From: Methylocystis rosea SV97
GTDB taxonomy: Bacteria; Pseudomonadota; Alphaproteobacteria; Rhizobiales; Beijerinckiaceae
DNA length: 64,000 nt
NCBI RefSeq assembly: GCF_000372845.1
Contig: NZ_KB889963.1
Span: 2,383,923-2,447,922 of the forward strand
Direction of reading: 5' to 3'
Shown here: positions 9,852 to 18,915 of the stretch, one piece after another
How the letters are laid out: the number at the start of each line of letters is the position of its first letter
Numbering within the stretch: position 1 is the first letter of the stretch
The notes under the pieces: model-generated
What the model was told of the DNA's origin: nothing
Database searches by the model: none
Seen by the model: only the letters and a program-made list of their open reading frames with translations
Translations under genes and position numbers: made by a program

Positions 9852-10328
9852 TCACCCAAACGCAACCTTCAGGATCTCGTAGCTCTTGCCGCCGCCCGGA
9901 GTCGTCACCTCCACGGTGTCTCCGACCGTCTTGCCGATCAAGGCGCGCGCGATGGGGCTCGTGATCGAGACCCGGCCGCTCTTCACATCGGCCTCGGTCT
10001 CGCCGACGATCTGATAGGCCTTCTCCTCTTCGGTGTCCTCGTCGACGACCGTGACCGTTGCGCCGAATTTGATCGTCGAGCCCTTGAGCTTTGAGACGTC
10101 GATGACCTCGGCGCGCGATAGCTTGTCCTCGAGCTCGGCGATGCGGCCTTCATTCAGCGACTGCGCCTCTTTCGCCGCGTGATATTCGGCGTTCTCCGAA
10201 AGATCGCCGTGCGCGCGCGCTTCAGAGATCTGCTGAATGATTCGCGGACGGTCCTCCTGCTGTCGGCGGCGCAATTCTTCGGTGAGCGCGGCGTAGCCGC
10301 CGGCGGTCATGGGTACCTTGTCCACCAT
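9852..10328 (-). CDS. greA: Transcription elongation factor GreA
   Basis: A 158-residue protein, the usual GreA length. The N-terminal coiled coil (residues 1-75) includes [10 protein letters not shown] and [17 protein letters not shown], with the acidic tip residues D/E in the GDLSENAEY loop that reach into the RNA-polymerase secondary channel. The C-terminal FKBP-like domain includes [14 protein letters not shown] and [12 protein letters not shown]. GreA stimulates cleavage of backtracked transcripts. It lies downstream of carB on the same strand with a 157-base gap, an arrangement seen in other alphaproteobacteria. Confidence 0.97.
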   Translation of the reverse strand: MVDKVPMTAGGYAALTEELRRRQQEDRPRIIQQISEARAHGDLSENAEYHAAKEAQSLNEGRIAELEDKLSRAEVIDVSKLKGSTIKFGATVTVVDEDTEEEKAYQIVGETEADVKSGRVSITSPIARALIGKTVGDTVEVTTPGGGKSYEILKVAFG

Positions 10329-10485
10329 TGCTTTCGCTTTCTAGTCTTTTCTTGAGTTTCGCCAATCACGCGGCGCATCGGCGGAGGTTGCACCCGCCGA
10401 ACTGCGGCCATGCGCTAAAGCATAGGCCGCCAAGCAGTGGTCAAATGTTACCGCACCGCCGCTTGCGTCGCAGAACTCCCAAATT

Positions 10486-13400
10486 TCACTTGGTCGCGTT
10501 GGGCGGAAAATAGTCCTGCAGCGCCCGGACCCTAAGGTCTCCAGACACATAGGCGCGTATTCCCTGGGCCGCCGCGACCGCCCCCGCCAGGGTCGTATAA
10601 TAGGGAACCTTATGCAGAAGCGCGGCGCGGCGCAAGGAGCGCGAGTCCGCAAGCGCCTGCGCCCCTTCGGTGGTGTTGAAGACGAGCGCGATCGAGCCGT
10701 TCTTGATGGCGTCGACGATATGCGGCCGTCCCTCCGACACCTTGTTCAGTTTCTGTGCGGGAATTCCCCGCTCGACGAGATAGCGCGCGGTGCCGCCCGT
10801 GGCGACGATGGAGAAGCCGACCTCCTTCAGCAGGCGGACCGCCGGAATGATTCGGCCTTTGTCCGCGTCCCTGACCGAAACAAAAACGACGCCCTCGCGC
10901 GGGGCCTTGGTGCCGCCGCCGAGCTGGCTCTTGACGAAAGCGGCGTCAAAAGAGGTGTCGAGACCCATGACTTCGCCCGTCGAGCGCATTTCGGGGCCAA
11001 GGACGGTGTCCACGCCCGGGAACCTCGCGAAGGGGAAGACAGCCTCTTTCACGCCGACATGCGCCGGCTTCGTATCGAGCGGATCGAAATCGACGAGCTT
11101 CGCGCCGGCCATCACCCGAGCCGCGATCTTGGCGATGGGACTGCCGATCACCTTGGCGACGAAAGGCACGGTACGCGAGGCGCGCGGGTTCACTTCGAGC
11201 ACATAGATCTCGCCGTCCTTGAGCGCGAATTGCACATTCATCAAGCCGACGACTCCAAGCGACATGGCGAGGCTTTTGGTCTGCGCCTCCAGCGCGGCGA
11301 TCGTCTCTGGCGCGAGCGAGCGCGGGGGCAGCGAACAGGCCGAATCGCCTGAATGAATGCCCGCCTCTTCGATATGTTCCATGACGCCGGCGACGACCGC
11401 CTCGTCGCCATCGGCGAGACAATCGACGTCGATTTCGATGGCGTCGGTCAGATAGCGATCGAAGAGCAGCGGATTCTTGCCGAGCACCGTGTTGATCTGC
11501 CCGGTCTTGTCGTTCGGGTAGCGCGCCTTGATCTCGGAGGGCACGAGGCTTGGCAGCGTGCCGAGAAGATAATCGTCGAGATCGCTTTGATCGCGGATGA
11601 TGGCCATGGCGCGGCCGCCCAGGACATAGCTTGGGCGGACGACGAGCGGCAGCCCAAGCTCCTGCACGACGATGCGCGACTGCTCGACGGAGTAGGCGAT
11701 GCCGTTCTTGGGTTGCTTTAAGCCCAGCTTGTCAAGAAGCCGCTTGAAGCGATCGCGGTCCTCGGCGAGGTCGATCGAATCGACCGGCGTGCCCAGAATA
11801 GGTGCGCCCGCCTGCTCGAGGCCGTGCGCAAGCTTCAGCGGCGTCTGCCCGCCATATTGCACGATGACGCCCACAAGCACGCCGTTGGACTTCTCGACAT
11901 CGAGAATTTCGGCGACGTCTTCATTCGTCAGCGGTTCAAAATACAGCCGGTCTGAAGTGTCGTAATCCGTCGAAACCGTTTCCGGATTGCAATTGATCAT
12001 GATCGTCTCGAAACCGGCTTCGGCGAGCGCGAAGCAGGCGTGACAGCAGCAATAGTCGAATTCTATGCCTTGCCCGATACGGTTCGGGCCGCCGCCCAGA
12101 ATGACGATCTTGTTCTTGTCCGAGGGCCGCGCCTCACTCGCGGGGCTCCCGATGAACGGCGTCTCATAGGTCGAATACATATAGGCTGTGGGCGAGGCGA
12201 ATTCGGCCGCGCATGTGTCGATACGCTTGTAGACGGGTCGCACGTCGAGACGGTGGCGCATTTTGCGCACATCTTCCTCTTCGAGGCCCGCAAGCGTCGC
12301 GAGGCGCGAATCGGAGAAGCCGGCGAATTTGAGCTTGCGAAGATTCTCGGCGTCCTCCGGCAGGCCGTAGTTCTTGACCTTGTTTTCGAGCGCGACGATT
12401 TCCGCGATGCGCTCGATGAACCACATGTCGATCTTGCTGGCCTCGTGAATGGCTTCAGCGCTCATGCCGAGCCGCAGCGCCTGGCCGACGACGAGCAGCC
12501 GGTCCGGCGTCGGCGTGCCCAACGCGCCGCGCAGCACATTCATATCGTCGCCTTTTCCGAAGCCTTCGATCTCGATCTCGTCGAGGCCGCAGAGGCCGGT
12601 CTCCAGCGAGCGCAACGCCTTTTGCAGCGACTCGGCAAAATTGCGGCCGATCGCCATCGCTTCGCCAACCGACTTCATGGCCGTGGTCAATGTCGGTTCG
12701 GCGCCCGGAAATTTTTCGAAGGCGAAGCGCGGAATTTTGGTGACGATGTAGTCGATCGTCGGTTCGAAGGACGCTGGCGTCGCCCCGCCGGTAATGTCGT
12801 TGGCGATCTCGTCGAGCGTGTAGCCGACCGCCAAACGCGCGGCGACCTTGGCGATCGGGAAGCCGGTGGCTTTCGACGCCAGCGCCGACGAACGCGACAC
12901 GCGCGGGTTCATCTCGATGACGATCATGCGGCCGTTTGAGGGATCGACCGCGAATTGCACGTTCGAGCCGCCGGTTTCGACGCCGATCTCGCGCAACACC
13001 GCGATCGAGGCGTCCCGCATGATCTGGTATTCCTTGTCGGTCAGCGTCAACGCCGGCGCGACGGTGATGCTGTCGCCTGTGTGCACGCCCATCGGATCGA
13101 TGTTTTCGATGGAGCAGACGATGATGCAATTGTCCGCCTTGTCGCGGACGACTTCCATCTCGTATTCCTTCCAGCCGAGAACGCTCTCTTCGACCAGCAC
13201 TTCATTCGTCGGCGAGGCGTCGATGCCGCGCTCGACGATCTCGATGAACTCCACCTTGTTGTAGGCGATGCCGCCGCCCGTGCCGCCGAGCGTGAAGGAC
13301 GGACGGATGATCGCCGGCAGACCGATATCGTCGAGCGCCTCGAGCGCGGCGGACAATGTCTTGACGTGATGCGAGCGCGGCGTGTCGAGGCCGATTTTCG

Positions 13401-13824
13401 TCATCGCCTCGCGGAACAGTTCGCGGTCTTCGGCTTTGTCGATCGCATGGGCGGTCGCGCCGATCATCTCGACGTCGAATTCTTTCAGCACGCCCATTTT
13501 TTCGAGACTGAGCGCGCAATTGAGCGCGGTCTGTCCGCCCATCGTCGGCAGCAGCGCGAAGCCTCCGGGCGCCGCGTAGCGCTCCTTCTCGATGATCTTG
13601 GCGACGATTTCGGGCGTGATCGGCTCGATATAGGTGCGGTCCGCCATATCCGGGTCGGTCATGATCGTCGCCGGATTGGAGTTGACGAGAACGATCCGAT
13701 AGCCTTCCGCCTTGAGCGCCTTGCAGGCCTGGGTGCCTGAATAGTCGAATTCGCACGCCTGGCCGATGACGATGGGGCCGGCGCCGATGATCATGATGGT
13801 GGAAATGTCGGTTCTTTTCGGCAT
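10486..13824 (-). CDS. carB: Carbamoyl-phosphate synthase large subunit
   Basis: A 1112-residue protein that makes carbamoyl phosphate for pyrimidine and arginine synthesis with the glutaminase subunit CarA, which is not in this window. It starts [21 protein letters not shown]. Two homologous ATP-grasp halves (about residues 1-550 and 551-930) carry [10 protein letters not shown] and the second-half counterpart [12 protein letters not shown]-terminal MGS-like allosteric domain (about 940-1112) includes SVRDADKG and [10 protein letters not shown]. The frame is open 26 codons further upstream (to 13902), but the added residues are unlike any CarB. The ribosome binding site is weak. An unusual terminator-like hairpin lies about 200 bases upstream. 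Confidence 0.97.
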   Translation of the reverse strand: MPKRTDISTIMIIGAGPIVIGQACEFDYSGTQACKALKAEGYRIVLVNSNPATIMTDPDMADRTYIEPITPEIVAKIIEKERYAAPGGFALLPTMGGQTALNCALSLEKMGVLKEFDVEMIGATAHAIDKAEDRELFREAMTKIGLDTPRSHHVKTLSAALEALDDIGLPAIIRPSFTLGGTGGGIAYNKVEFIEIVERGIDASPTNEVLVEESVLGWKEYEMEVVRDKADNCIIVCSIENIDPMGVHTGDSITVAPALTLTDKEYQIMRDASIAVLREIGVETGGSNVQFAVDPSNGRMIVIEMNPRVSRSSALASKATGFPIAKVAARLAVGYTLDEIANDITGGATPASFEPTIDYIVTKIPRFAFEKFPGAEPTLTTAMKSVGEAMAIGRNFAESLQKALRSLETGLCGLDEIEIEGFGKGDDMNVLRGALGTPTPDRLLVVGQALRLGMSAEAIHEASKIDMWFIERIAEIVALENKVKNYGLPEDAENLRKLKFAGFSDSRLATLAGLEEEDVRKMRHRLDVRPVYKRIDTCAAEFASPTAYMYSTYETPFIGSPASEARPSDKNKIVILGGGPNRIGQGIEFDYCCCHACFALAEAGFETIMINCNPETVSTDYDTSDRLYFEPLTNEDVAEILDVEKSNGVLVGVIVQYGGQTPLKLAHGLEQAGAPILGTPVDSIDLAEDRDRFKRLLDKLGLKQPKNGIAYSVEQSRIVVQELGLPLVVRPSYVLGGRAMAIIRDQSDLDDYLLGTLPSLVPSEIKARYPNDKTGQINTVLGKNPLLFDRYLTDAIEIDVDCLADGDEAVVAGVMEHIEEAGIHSGDSACSLPPRSLAPETIAALEAQTKSLAMSLGVVGLMNVQFALKDGEIYVLEVNPRASRTVPFVAKVIGSPIAKIAARVMAGAKLVDFDPLDTKPAHVGVKEAVFPFARFPGVDTVLGPEMRSTGEVMGLDTSFDAAFVKSQLGGGTKAPREGVVFVSVRDADKGRIIPAVRLLKEVGFSIVATGGTARYLVERGIPAQKLNKVSEGRPHIVDAIKNGSIALVFNTTEGAQALADSRSLRRAALLHKVPYYTTLAGAVAAAQGIRAYVSGDLRVRALQDYFPPNATK

Positions 13825-13857
13825 GTGATCCCGTTGGCCGTCCGCAGCGCGCGATAC

Positions 13858-13971
13858 CTGGCCTCGTGCTGAGGCGCGCCGTAAGGCGCGTCTTGGAACC
13901 ACGAGGCGAGATATGTTCAGCGGTTCCCTCGTCCTTCGAGACGGCGGCTTCGCCGCCTCCAGGATGAGGAC
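13858..13971. repeat. REP-like palindromic repeat, family B, upstream of carB
   Basis: An imperfect inverted repeat (13858-13905) is followed by a strong palindrome centred on GGCGGCTTCGCCGCC with flanks GTCCTTCGAGACG and AGGATGAGGA. Both flanking motifs recur at 16651-16792. Confidence 0.75.
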
Positions 13972-14021
13972 ACCTTTCGTCTTTCAACCTGACGCACCCC
14001 GCACGGCTGGGGAGCGCGCAT

Positions 14022-14047
14022 AAAAAAGGGCCGCGATTCCGGCCCTT
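14022..14047 (-). terminator. Terminator-like hairpin in the carB leader (possible attenuator)
   Basis: On the minus strand AAGGGCCG pairs with CGGCCCTT (8 bp, six-base loop), followed directly by a T run. It faces the carB direction but no minus-strand gene precedes it, so either it ends antisense transcription or it sits inside a long carB leader as an attenuator. The structure is seen directly; its role is inferred. Confidence 0.5.
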
Positions 14048-14264
14048 GGACCAGAACGCGTCCCGAACTTGCCCGTCATTTTGTCGGCGAACCGGTGATG
14101 CGGGCGGCGAGCGGGGCGCGCCCGGCTCGAAAGTCGCCGACTGTCTAGACGAGAATGACGGTCATGTGAAGGGGCGGCGAGGGTGGGAGAGGGGCCTCAA
14201 GGGGGACGGACCGAGCCTCAGGCCGGCGAATCGCGCTATCATTCCCGTTCCTCGTCCCTTCAAG

Positions 14265-14576
14265 ATGGCGGCCATGCGGATTACGAGCTCACTGCTTTTT
14301 CCGATGTTGCTTTTCCTCGCCGGCGCGGGACGCGCCCAGGCTGACGACCTTTCAGCCGTCTTTGCGCAATGCGCGGCATGTCATGGCGCGGACGGGATCG
14401 CCAAAAGCGCCGACGTTCCGCATCTTGCCGGCCAGCACGAACTCTATCTCTTCAATCAAATCAAGGCGTTCAAAACCGGCAGGCGGGCGCATAAGGAGAT
14501 GCGCTATATGAGCCGCCAAATGTCGGAAGCCGAGATGCGGGACATCGCGCGCCACTACGCAACGATGCCGCGCTGA
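14265..14576 (+). CDS. Small c-type cytochrome (class I, single haem)
   Basis: About 103 residues with a signal peptide ending GAGRAQA (cleavage near residue 26). The haem-binding motif is CAACH, and a probable distal Met lies in the YMSRQMSEAEM segment. It belongs to the cytochrome c553/c4-like single-domain group (AVFAQCAACHGADG) that shuttles electrons in the periplasm. An upstream frame extension to 14046 is not protein-like. ATGs at 14265 and 14274 both precede the signal peptide. It is separated by only two bases from the gtrA-like gene, so the two are probably one transcript. Confidence 0.88.
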   Translation: MAAMRITSSLLFPMLLFLAGAGRAQADDLSAVFAQCAACHGADGIAKSADVPHLAGQHELYLFNQIKAFKTGRRAHKEMRYMSRQMSEAEMRDIARHYATMPR

Positions 14577-14578
14577 GC

Positions 14579-14953
14579 ATGTCGACGACGCGTCAGCTTG
14601 CGACTTACGCGTCGGTCGGCATCGGCGCGACGCTCGCGCATTACGCCATTCTCATCGCATTGGTCGAAGGCGCGGGCTGGCGCGCGGTGCCGGCGACGCT
14701 GTGCGGCTATGTGGTCGGCGGCGTTGTGGCCTATCTCCTGAACCGGCGTCACACCTTTGCAAGCGATCGGCCGCATGCCGAGGCGACGTGGCGATTTGCG
14801 CTGGTCGCGTTTGCGGGCTTTTGCGTCACCTATGTCTTGATGAGTCTCTTCGTCGATCGCTGGAGCGCGCCTTATCTCCCGGCGCAGATGGTCACCACTG
14901 TGCTGGCGATGTTCGTGACCTTTGCGCTGAACCGGCGATGGACATTTGGGTGA
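14579..14953 (+). CDS. GtrA-like membrane protein
   Basis: A 124-residue integral membrane protein with four predicted transmembrane helices. It has the family landmarks LNRRHTF after helix 2 and LNRRWTFG at the C-terminus. GtrA-family proteins are thought to flip or assist transfer of lipid-linked sugars in O-antigen or wall-polymer modification. No glucosyltransferase partner is adjacent. The start follows the cytochrome stop by two bases. Confidence 0.88.
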   Translation: MSTTRQLATYASVGIGATLAHYAILIALVEGAGWRAVPATLCGYVVGGVVAYLLNRRHTFASDRPHAEATWRFALVAFAGFCVTYVLMSLFVDRWSAPYLPAQMVTTVLAMFVTFALNRRWTFG

Positions 14954-14962
14954 GGCGCTGTC

Positions 14963-15075
14963 TGGCCGTCATGGCCGGGCTTGTCCCGGCCATCCACGCC
15001 GTGACGTTCCACGAATACTGCAAGGAGGCCGCAGCGGCGCCGCGTGGATGCCCGCGACAAGCGCGGGCATGACGC
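14963..15075. repeat. REP-like repeat, family C, paired inverted copies
   Basis: GGCCGGGCTTGTCCCGGCC at about 14972 and an inverted, diverged copy containing GCCCGCGACAAGCGCGGGC at about 15050. They lie between the gtrA-like gene and the broken DUF2267 gene. Confidence 0.75.
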
Positions 15076-15163
15076 TGCTGTGGCTAATAACGCGCGCCTC
15101 AACCGCGATGGACATTTGGGCGACGTTACTGCCCGCTCCCGACTTTTTGGAAAGCGCATTCAC

Positions 15164-15583
15164 ATGCCCATCCCGATGGACATCCAGCATGCTTCGGAAG
15201 AGTTCGACGCCTTCCTCGTGGATGCGCGCGATCGTTCGGGCCTCGCGACGCGCAATCAGACCTATACGATGACTCAGGGCGTGTTGCAGGCGTTTCGCCG
15301 CCGACTGTCGGTCGCCGACGCCATCCGCTTCGCCGGCGCGCTTCCGCCCGTTCTTAGGGCGATCTTCGTCGCCTAATGGAATCCCGAGGAGCCGCAGGCG
15401 CCCTTTGGCGATCGCGAGTCCATGATACGCGACGTTCAGGCGTTGCGGCGCGATCATAATTTCTCGCCGGAGACCTGTATCGATGACGTCGCCGTCGCCC
15501 TGCGCGCGCATATTGACGAGCGCGCGTTCGAGCGCGTGTTAGCCGCGCTTCCCGCCGGCGCGGCGGAGTTTTGGAGGGTTTAG
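15164..15583 (+). pseudogene. DUF2267 family gene interrupted by an in-frame stop
   Basis: Reading from the ATG at 15164 gives 70 residues up to a TAA at 15374-15376 after LPPVLRAIFVA. The same frame continues without shift as WNPEEPQAPFGD through RAHIDERAFERVL to a TAG at 15581-15583, for 139 codons in total. That is the usual DUF2267 length, and the post-stop sequence is the expected second half of the domain. A single substitution explains the break. The final TAG overlaps the convergent hemF stop by two bases. It is either a recent pseudogene or a readthrough/sequence-error case. Confidence 0.82.
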
Positions 15584-16563
15584 GGCCACTTCACCAGAGG
15601 CGGCATCGACGAGAGGATCGAGTCGACGTTGCCGCCGGTCTTTAGTCCGAAGATCGTGCCGCGGTCGTAGAGCAGATTATATTCGACATAGCGGCCGCGG
15701 CGCACCAACTGCTCGTCGCGCTGCGCCTCGCTCCAGGGCTTGGCGAAATTGCGCCGCACGAGTTCCGGATAGATGTCGACAAAGCTTTCGCCGACGTCGC
15801 GGGTGAAGGCGAAATCTTCATCCCAGGCGGAATTTCCCGCGTCTCCGGCGCTGTTGAAATAATCGTAGAAAATGCCGCCGATGCCGCGCGGCTCGTTGCG
15901 GTGGGCGAGAAAGAAATATTCATCGCACCATTGCTTGAAGCGCGCATAGTCGGCGACCTTGTGGCGCTCGCAGGCGCCGCGCATGGCGGCGTGAAAGGCG
16001 ATGGTGTCGGGATCGTCCTGCGTGCGGCGCGCGTCGAGCACCGGCGTCAGGTCAGCGCCGCCGCCAAACCACGCCTTGCTCGTCACCACGAAGCGCGTGT
16101 TCATATGCACGGCGGGAACATTCGGATTCCAGGGATGCGCGATCAGCGAGATCCCTGTTGCAAAAAAGCGGGGGTCCTCCGCCGCGCCCGGGATCTGCTT
16201 GGCGAATTCAGGCGCGAAGGTTCCAAAGACGGTGGAGCAATGCACGCCCGCCTTTTCGAACACCCGGCCATGGATCATCCCCATGCGGCCGCCGCCGCCC
16301 GGCGCGCCGATGTTTCGAGCGGCGCTTCCTAAAGTCGCGCCGCCGATGTTTCGCGCGGCGCTTCCTAAAGTCGCGCCGTTGTGGTCCGTCCGGCTCCATG
16401 GCGTGAGAACGAAGCGGCCCGGCGCGTCGGCGCCTTGAGCGAATGGCCCCGGCGCTTCGTCCTCCAGCGCTTCGAAGGCGGCGATGATGCGCAACTGCAG
16501 AGACTCGAACCATGCGCGGGCGGCGTCTTTGCGAGCTTCGAGTTGATCAGGCGCGGCGTTCAT
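15580..16563 (-). CDS. hemF: Oxygen-dependent coproporphyrinogen III oxidase
   Basis: A 327-residue cytosolic enzyme that oxidatively decarboxylates coproporphyrinogen III to protoporphyrinogen IX in haem synthesis. Family blocks include [46 protein letters not shown] and [15 protein letters not shown]. The start used (MNAAPDQLE) removes 40 upstream codons that are not HemF-like. An oddity is that residues about 64-87 hold two tandem copies of a 12-residue segment, [12 protein letters not shown], inserted just before the conserved Gly-rich block where HemF normally has a short loop. The reading frame is preserved, so the enzyme is probably functional. Confidence 0.95.
   Translation of the reverse strand: MNAAPDQLEARKDAARAWFESLQLRIIAAFEALEDEAPGPFAQGADAPGRFVLTPWSRTDHNGATLGSAARNIGGATLGSAARNIGAPGGGGRMGMIHGRVFEKAGVHCSTVFGTFAPEFAKQIPGAAEDPRFFATGISLIAHPWNPNVPAVHMNTRFVVTSKAWFGGGADLTPVLDARRTQDDPDTIAFHAAMRGACERHKVADYARFKQWCDEYFFLAHRNEPRGIGGIFYDYFNSAGDAGNSAWDEDFAFTRDVGESFVDIYPELVRRNFAKPWSEAQRDEQLVRRGRYVEYNLLYDRGTIFGLKTGGNVDSILSSMPPLVKWP
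16303..16374 (-). repeat. 36-bp tandem duplication inside hemF
   Basis: Two copies with a 36-bp period (gatgtttcg at 16309 and 16345) encode 12 residues each within hemF. The copies differ at only a few positions. Confidence 0.9.
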
Positions 16564-16650
16564 CGACGTCTCCTCTTCTCGCCGCTTCATCCCGCCGGCG
16601 CCGCGCCTTGTCAATTCAGCAGAACTATTGCGCCAGGGCGATCGGGTGAA

Positions 16651-16792
16651 GGGTTTCCTCATCCTGAGGAGCGTGCGCAGCACGCGTCTCGAAGGACGAG
16701 GAAACCCGTTTTCGCGTATTCTTCCTCACCCTCGTCCTTCGAGACGCCGCCTGCGGCGGCTCCTCAGGATGAGGGTGAGGAAAACTATCCTT
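16651..16792. repeat. Paired inverted REP-like repeats, family B (BIME-like)
   Basis: TCATCCTGAGGAGCG and its inverted partner CCTCAGGATGAGG flank CTCGTCCTTCGAGACG motifs in opposite orientations. They lie between hemF and a membrane-protein gene, and share motifs with 13926-13971. Confidence 0.8.
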
Positions 16793-16806
16793 CCCGATTC
16801 CCCTGA

Positions 16807-17475
16807 CTATTGCGCCATGCCTGCAACTTTCAACTTGGAGTCACGCGGCGCGGCCGGGGTTGCTGTCGCCGCCGCGAAGCCGGCGCGCAGAAACTGCGCC
16901 AGCGCCGTCTTGACGTTTCTGCCGCGCTCCGTGAGTTCGGTGACATAGCAAAAGCGCGGCTCGCCATTGGGCCAAGCGTCGTTTCTGGCTTTCGCCAGGC
17001 GCATGTCTTCAAGCACCTGCGCCTTCACCTCGCGCGAGTCCTTCATCGTAATCAGCCCGTCAGCGGCCAAATGCCGGTCCGCGGCATAGTCCTCGCTCAT
17101 TTTCTGCGTGGCCGACGCGAAGTCGCACAGCTTACCCTGATCGCCGACGTAGAGAATGCGCTCGACCCAGTTCGCGCGGAGCGACAGAATGTCGTCGGGC
17201 AGCATTCCCCTCATTTCCGCGGGCAGGGAGTGATAGATCGGCGTCGACTCGGCGATCTGATCCACTGCGAACGCGGCTTTCACATTGAACCCTTCGAAGC
17301 TTTGGATCTGAGTGAGTTTGACGAAGGCCTTGCCGATTGCGCCGCGCGCCTCGGCGAAGTTGGTCACGAGGGCGTAAAGGCCCACGCAGAGCATTCCCGT
17401 GAACACGGCCGCATTGAGAGATTTGAGCAGCCGCTGCCAAAGTATTAGCGAGACGCGAATTGCCTGATGGGTCAT
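16807..17475 (-). CDS. Membrane-anchored protein of unknown function
   Basis: A 222-residue protein with one N-terminal transmembrane segment (about residues 20-42, NAAVFTGMLCVGLYALV) and a large, probably periplasmic, mostly helical domain with two cysteines. I do not recognise the family. The ATG at 17475 is preceded by a GGGAGG ribosome binding site, and 19 bases upstream lies a consensus CtrA box. The downstream end meets REP-like repeats. Confidence 0.65.
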   Translation of the reverse strand: MTHQAIRVSLILWQRLLKSLNAAVFTGMLCVGLYALVTNFAEARGAIGKAFVKLTQIQSFEGFNVKAAFAVDQIAESTPIYHSLPAEMRGMLPDDILSLRANWVERILYVGDQGKLCDFASATQKMSEDYAADRHLAADGLITMKDSREVKAQVLEDMRLAKARNDAWPNGEPRFCYVTELTERGRNVKTALAQFLRAGFAAATATPAAPRDSKLKVAGMAQ

Positions 17476-17493
17476 ATCGCCCTCCCAAAATTC

Positions 17494-17509
17494 GTTAACA
17501 TCGCCTTAA
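17494..17509 (-). promoter_or_regulatory. Consensus CtrA binding site
   Basis: On the minus strand TTAA-N7-TTAAC matches the full CtrA box exactly (TTAAGGCGATGTTAAC). It lies 19 bases before the start codon of the membrane-protein gene and overlaps where its promoter should be. This would place that gene under cell-cycle control; whether it is activated or repressed is not clear. Confidence 0.6.
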
Positions 17510-17572
17510 AAACGGCGACGGTCTCAAATTAAGCGGGCTTTTTCGTAATGCGCTGTGCGCCGCCGCACCCCG

Positions 17573-18049
17573 TCAGCGGGCGCGCAGCTGCCGAAGCGCC
17601 TCGCTCATGACGATCGCCGCGGCGACGGCGACGTTCAGCGAACGCATGCCGCCGCACATGGGAATGCGGAGCGTCAGATCGGCGGCGGCGTGGACCTCTT
17701 CCGGCGCGCCTGCGGACTCCCGGCCGACGAGCATGATGTCGCCGTCGCGATAGTCGCAGTCGAGATAGGACGCCGCCGCCCGCGTCGACAGCAGCAGCAG
17801 CCGGCGGCTCTCGCCCGCCTGGCCGGACGCAGCCCGCCATGCTTGAAAGGACGCGAAGGATGCATGTCGGTCAATCGTCACGTGATCGAGATAGTCCATG
17901 CCGGCGCGGCGAAAGTCGCGATCGCTTGTCGGAAACCCGGCCGGCCCGATGATCGCCGCCGAAACGCCGAGGCACGCGCATGTGCGCAGCATGGCGCCGG
18001 CGTTCTGAGGGATGTCCGGCTGGTACAAGGCTAGCTTAAGAGAAGTCAT
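17573..18049 (-). CDS. trmL: tRNA (cytidine(34)-2'-O)-methyltransferase
   Basis: A 158-residue SPOUT methyltransferase that modifies the wobble base of tRNA-Leu. Family blocks are LALYQPDIPQNAGAMLRT at the N-terminus, DIMLVGRESAGAP in the middle, and RIPMCGGMRSLNVAVAAAI in the C-terminal trefoil knot that binds SAM. The start MTSLKLALYQP (18049) is preferred over an ATG 13 codons upstream because it matches the normal family start. It is divergent from petA; their shared 280-base upstream region holds no other gene I can support. Confidence 0.94.
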   Translation of the reverse strand: MTSLKLALYQPDIPQNAGAMLRTCACLGVSAAIIGPAGFPTSDRDFRRAGMDYLDHVTIDRHASFASFQAWRAASGQAGESRRLLLLSTRAAASYLDCDYRDGDIMLVGRESAGAPEEVHAAADLTLRIPMCGGMRSLNVAVAAAIVMSEALRQLRAR

Positions 18050-18329
18050 GGTCCGTTCGAGTGGGAGGAGATGGTGAATTTGCGGCATATCGCCGCGAAT
18101 ATCGGCAACGGTCTTGTGTGGCAGGGTGAATACCCAAATTTCCCTATGTCGGCTTGTGGACAGCGGCGGGGATTCGCGTCACATATCACCTCCGCCCCGC
18201 CGCAGCCTTGGCATTGCCTTGGTGCGGCGCCGCAGCGATTGGCCGGAAGCGGCAAACGTGGAACGATCGCCTTGGGCGCAGCCGCAGCCTCGGCCGCGAA
18301 GACTTGAGAGCGTTGGGAGAGGTTCGAGC

Positions 18330-18860
18330 GTGACAAGCAAAGACACCGCCGCAAAACCGGCGGAGCCAAGCCGGCGGGACATTCTCTATATCGCAACGGG
18401 CGCCGCCGCAGCAGGCGCCGCGGCCGGGATGGTCTGGCCGCTGATCGCCCAGATGAACCCGGACGCGTCCACCCTCGCGTTGGCCTCGACGGAAGTCGAT
18501 CTTTCTTCGGTCCCAGAAGGCCAGATTGTTACCGTGAAATGGCGCGGCAAGCCGGTTTTCGTGCGCCATCGGACGCCGGCCGAAATCAAGGCGGCGGAGG
18601 ACACGCCGCTGTCGGTTCTGCCGGATCCGGAGGCCGATTCGAAACGCGTTCAAAAACCCGAATGGCTGGTGATCATCGGAGTCTGCACGCATCTCGGCTG
18701 CATTCCGACCGGCAAGGAAGGCGAATACAACGGCTGGTTCTGCCCCTGCCACGGCTCGGTCTACGACCTTTCGGGCAGGATTCGAAGCGGCCCGGCGCCG
18801 ACCAATTTGGAGGTGCCGCCTTACGCCTTCATCGCCGAGAGCAAAATTAAGATCGGCTAG
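18330..18860 (+). CDS. petA: Ubiquinol-cytochrome c reductase Rieske iron-sulfur subunit
   Basis: A 176-residue subunit of the bc1 complex. It begins with GTG. The N-terminus has a twin-arginine-like [11 protein letters not shown] followed by one Ala/Gly-rich transmembrane anchor. The 2Fe-2S ligands are in CTHLGC (Cys119, His121) and CPCHGS (Cys138, His141), with Cys124 and Cys140 as the disulfide pair. The C-terminus has [13 protein letters not shown]. The frame is open further upstream but the residues there are not Rieske-like. It is the first gene of the petABC operon. Confidence 0.95.
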   Translation: MTSKDTAAKPAEPSRRDILYIATGAAAAGAAAGMVWPLIAQMNPDASTLALASTEVDLSSVPEGQIVTVKWRGKPVFVRHRTPAEIKAAEDTPLSVLPDPEADSKRVQKPEWLVIIGVCTHLGCIPTGKEGEYNGWFCPCHGSVYDLSGRIRSGPAPTNLEVPPYAFIAESKIKIG

Positions 18861-18915
18861 CCAAGGCCAAGCGCCTTTCATTTTTCCCGCGCGAGATTCC
18901 GAGAGCACCAGGCCC

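Noticed and set aside
12040-13740. Long plus-strand frames inside carB
   Set aside because: Shadow frames of a GC-rich conserved gene; translation shows no family motif.
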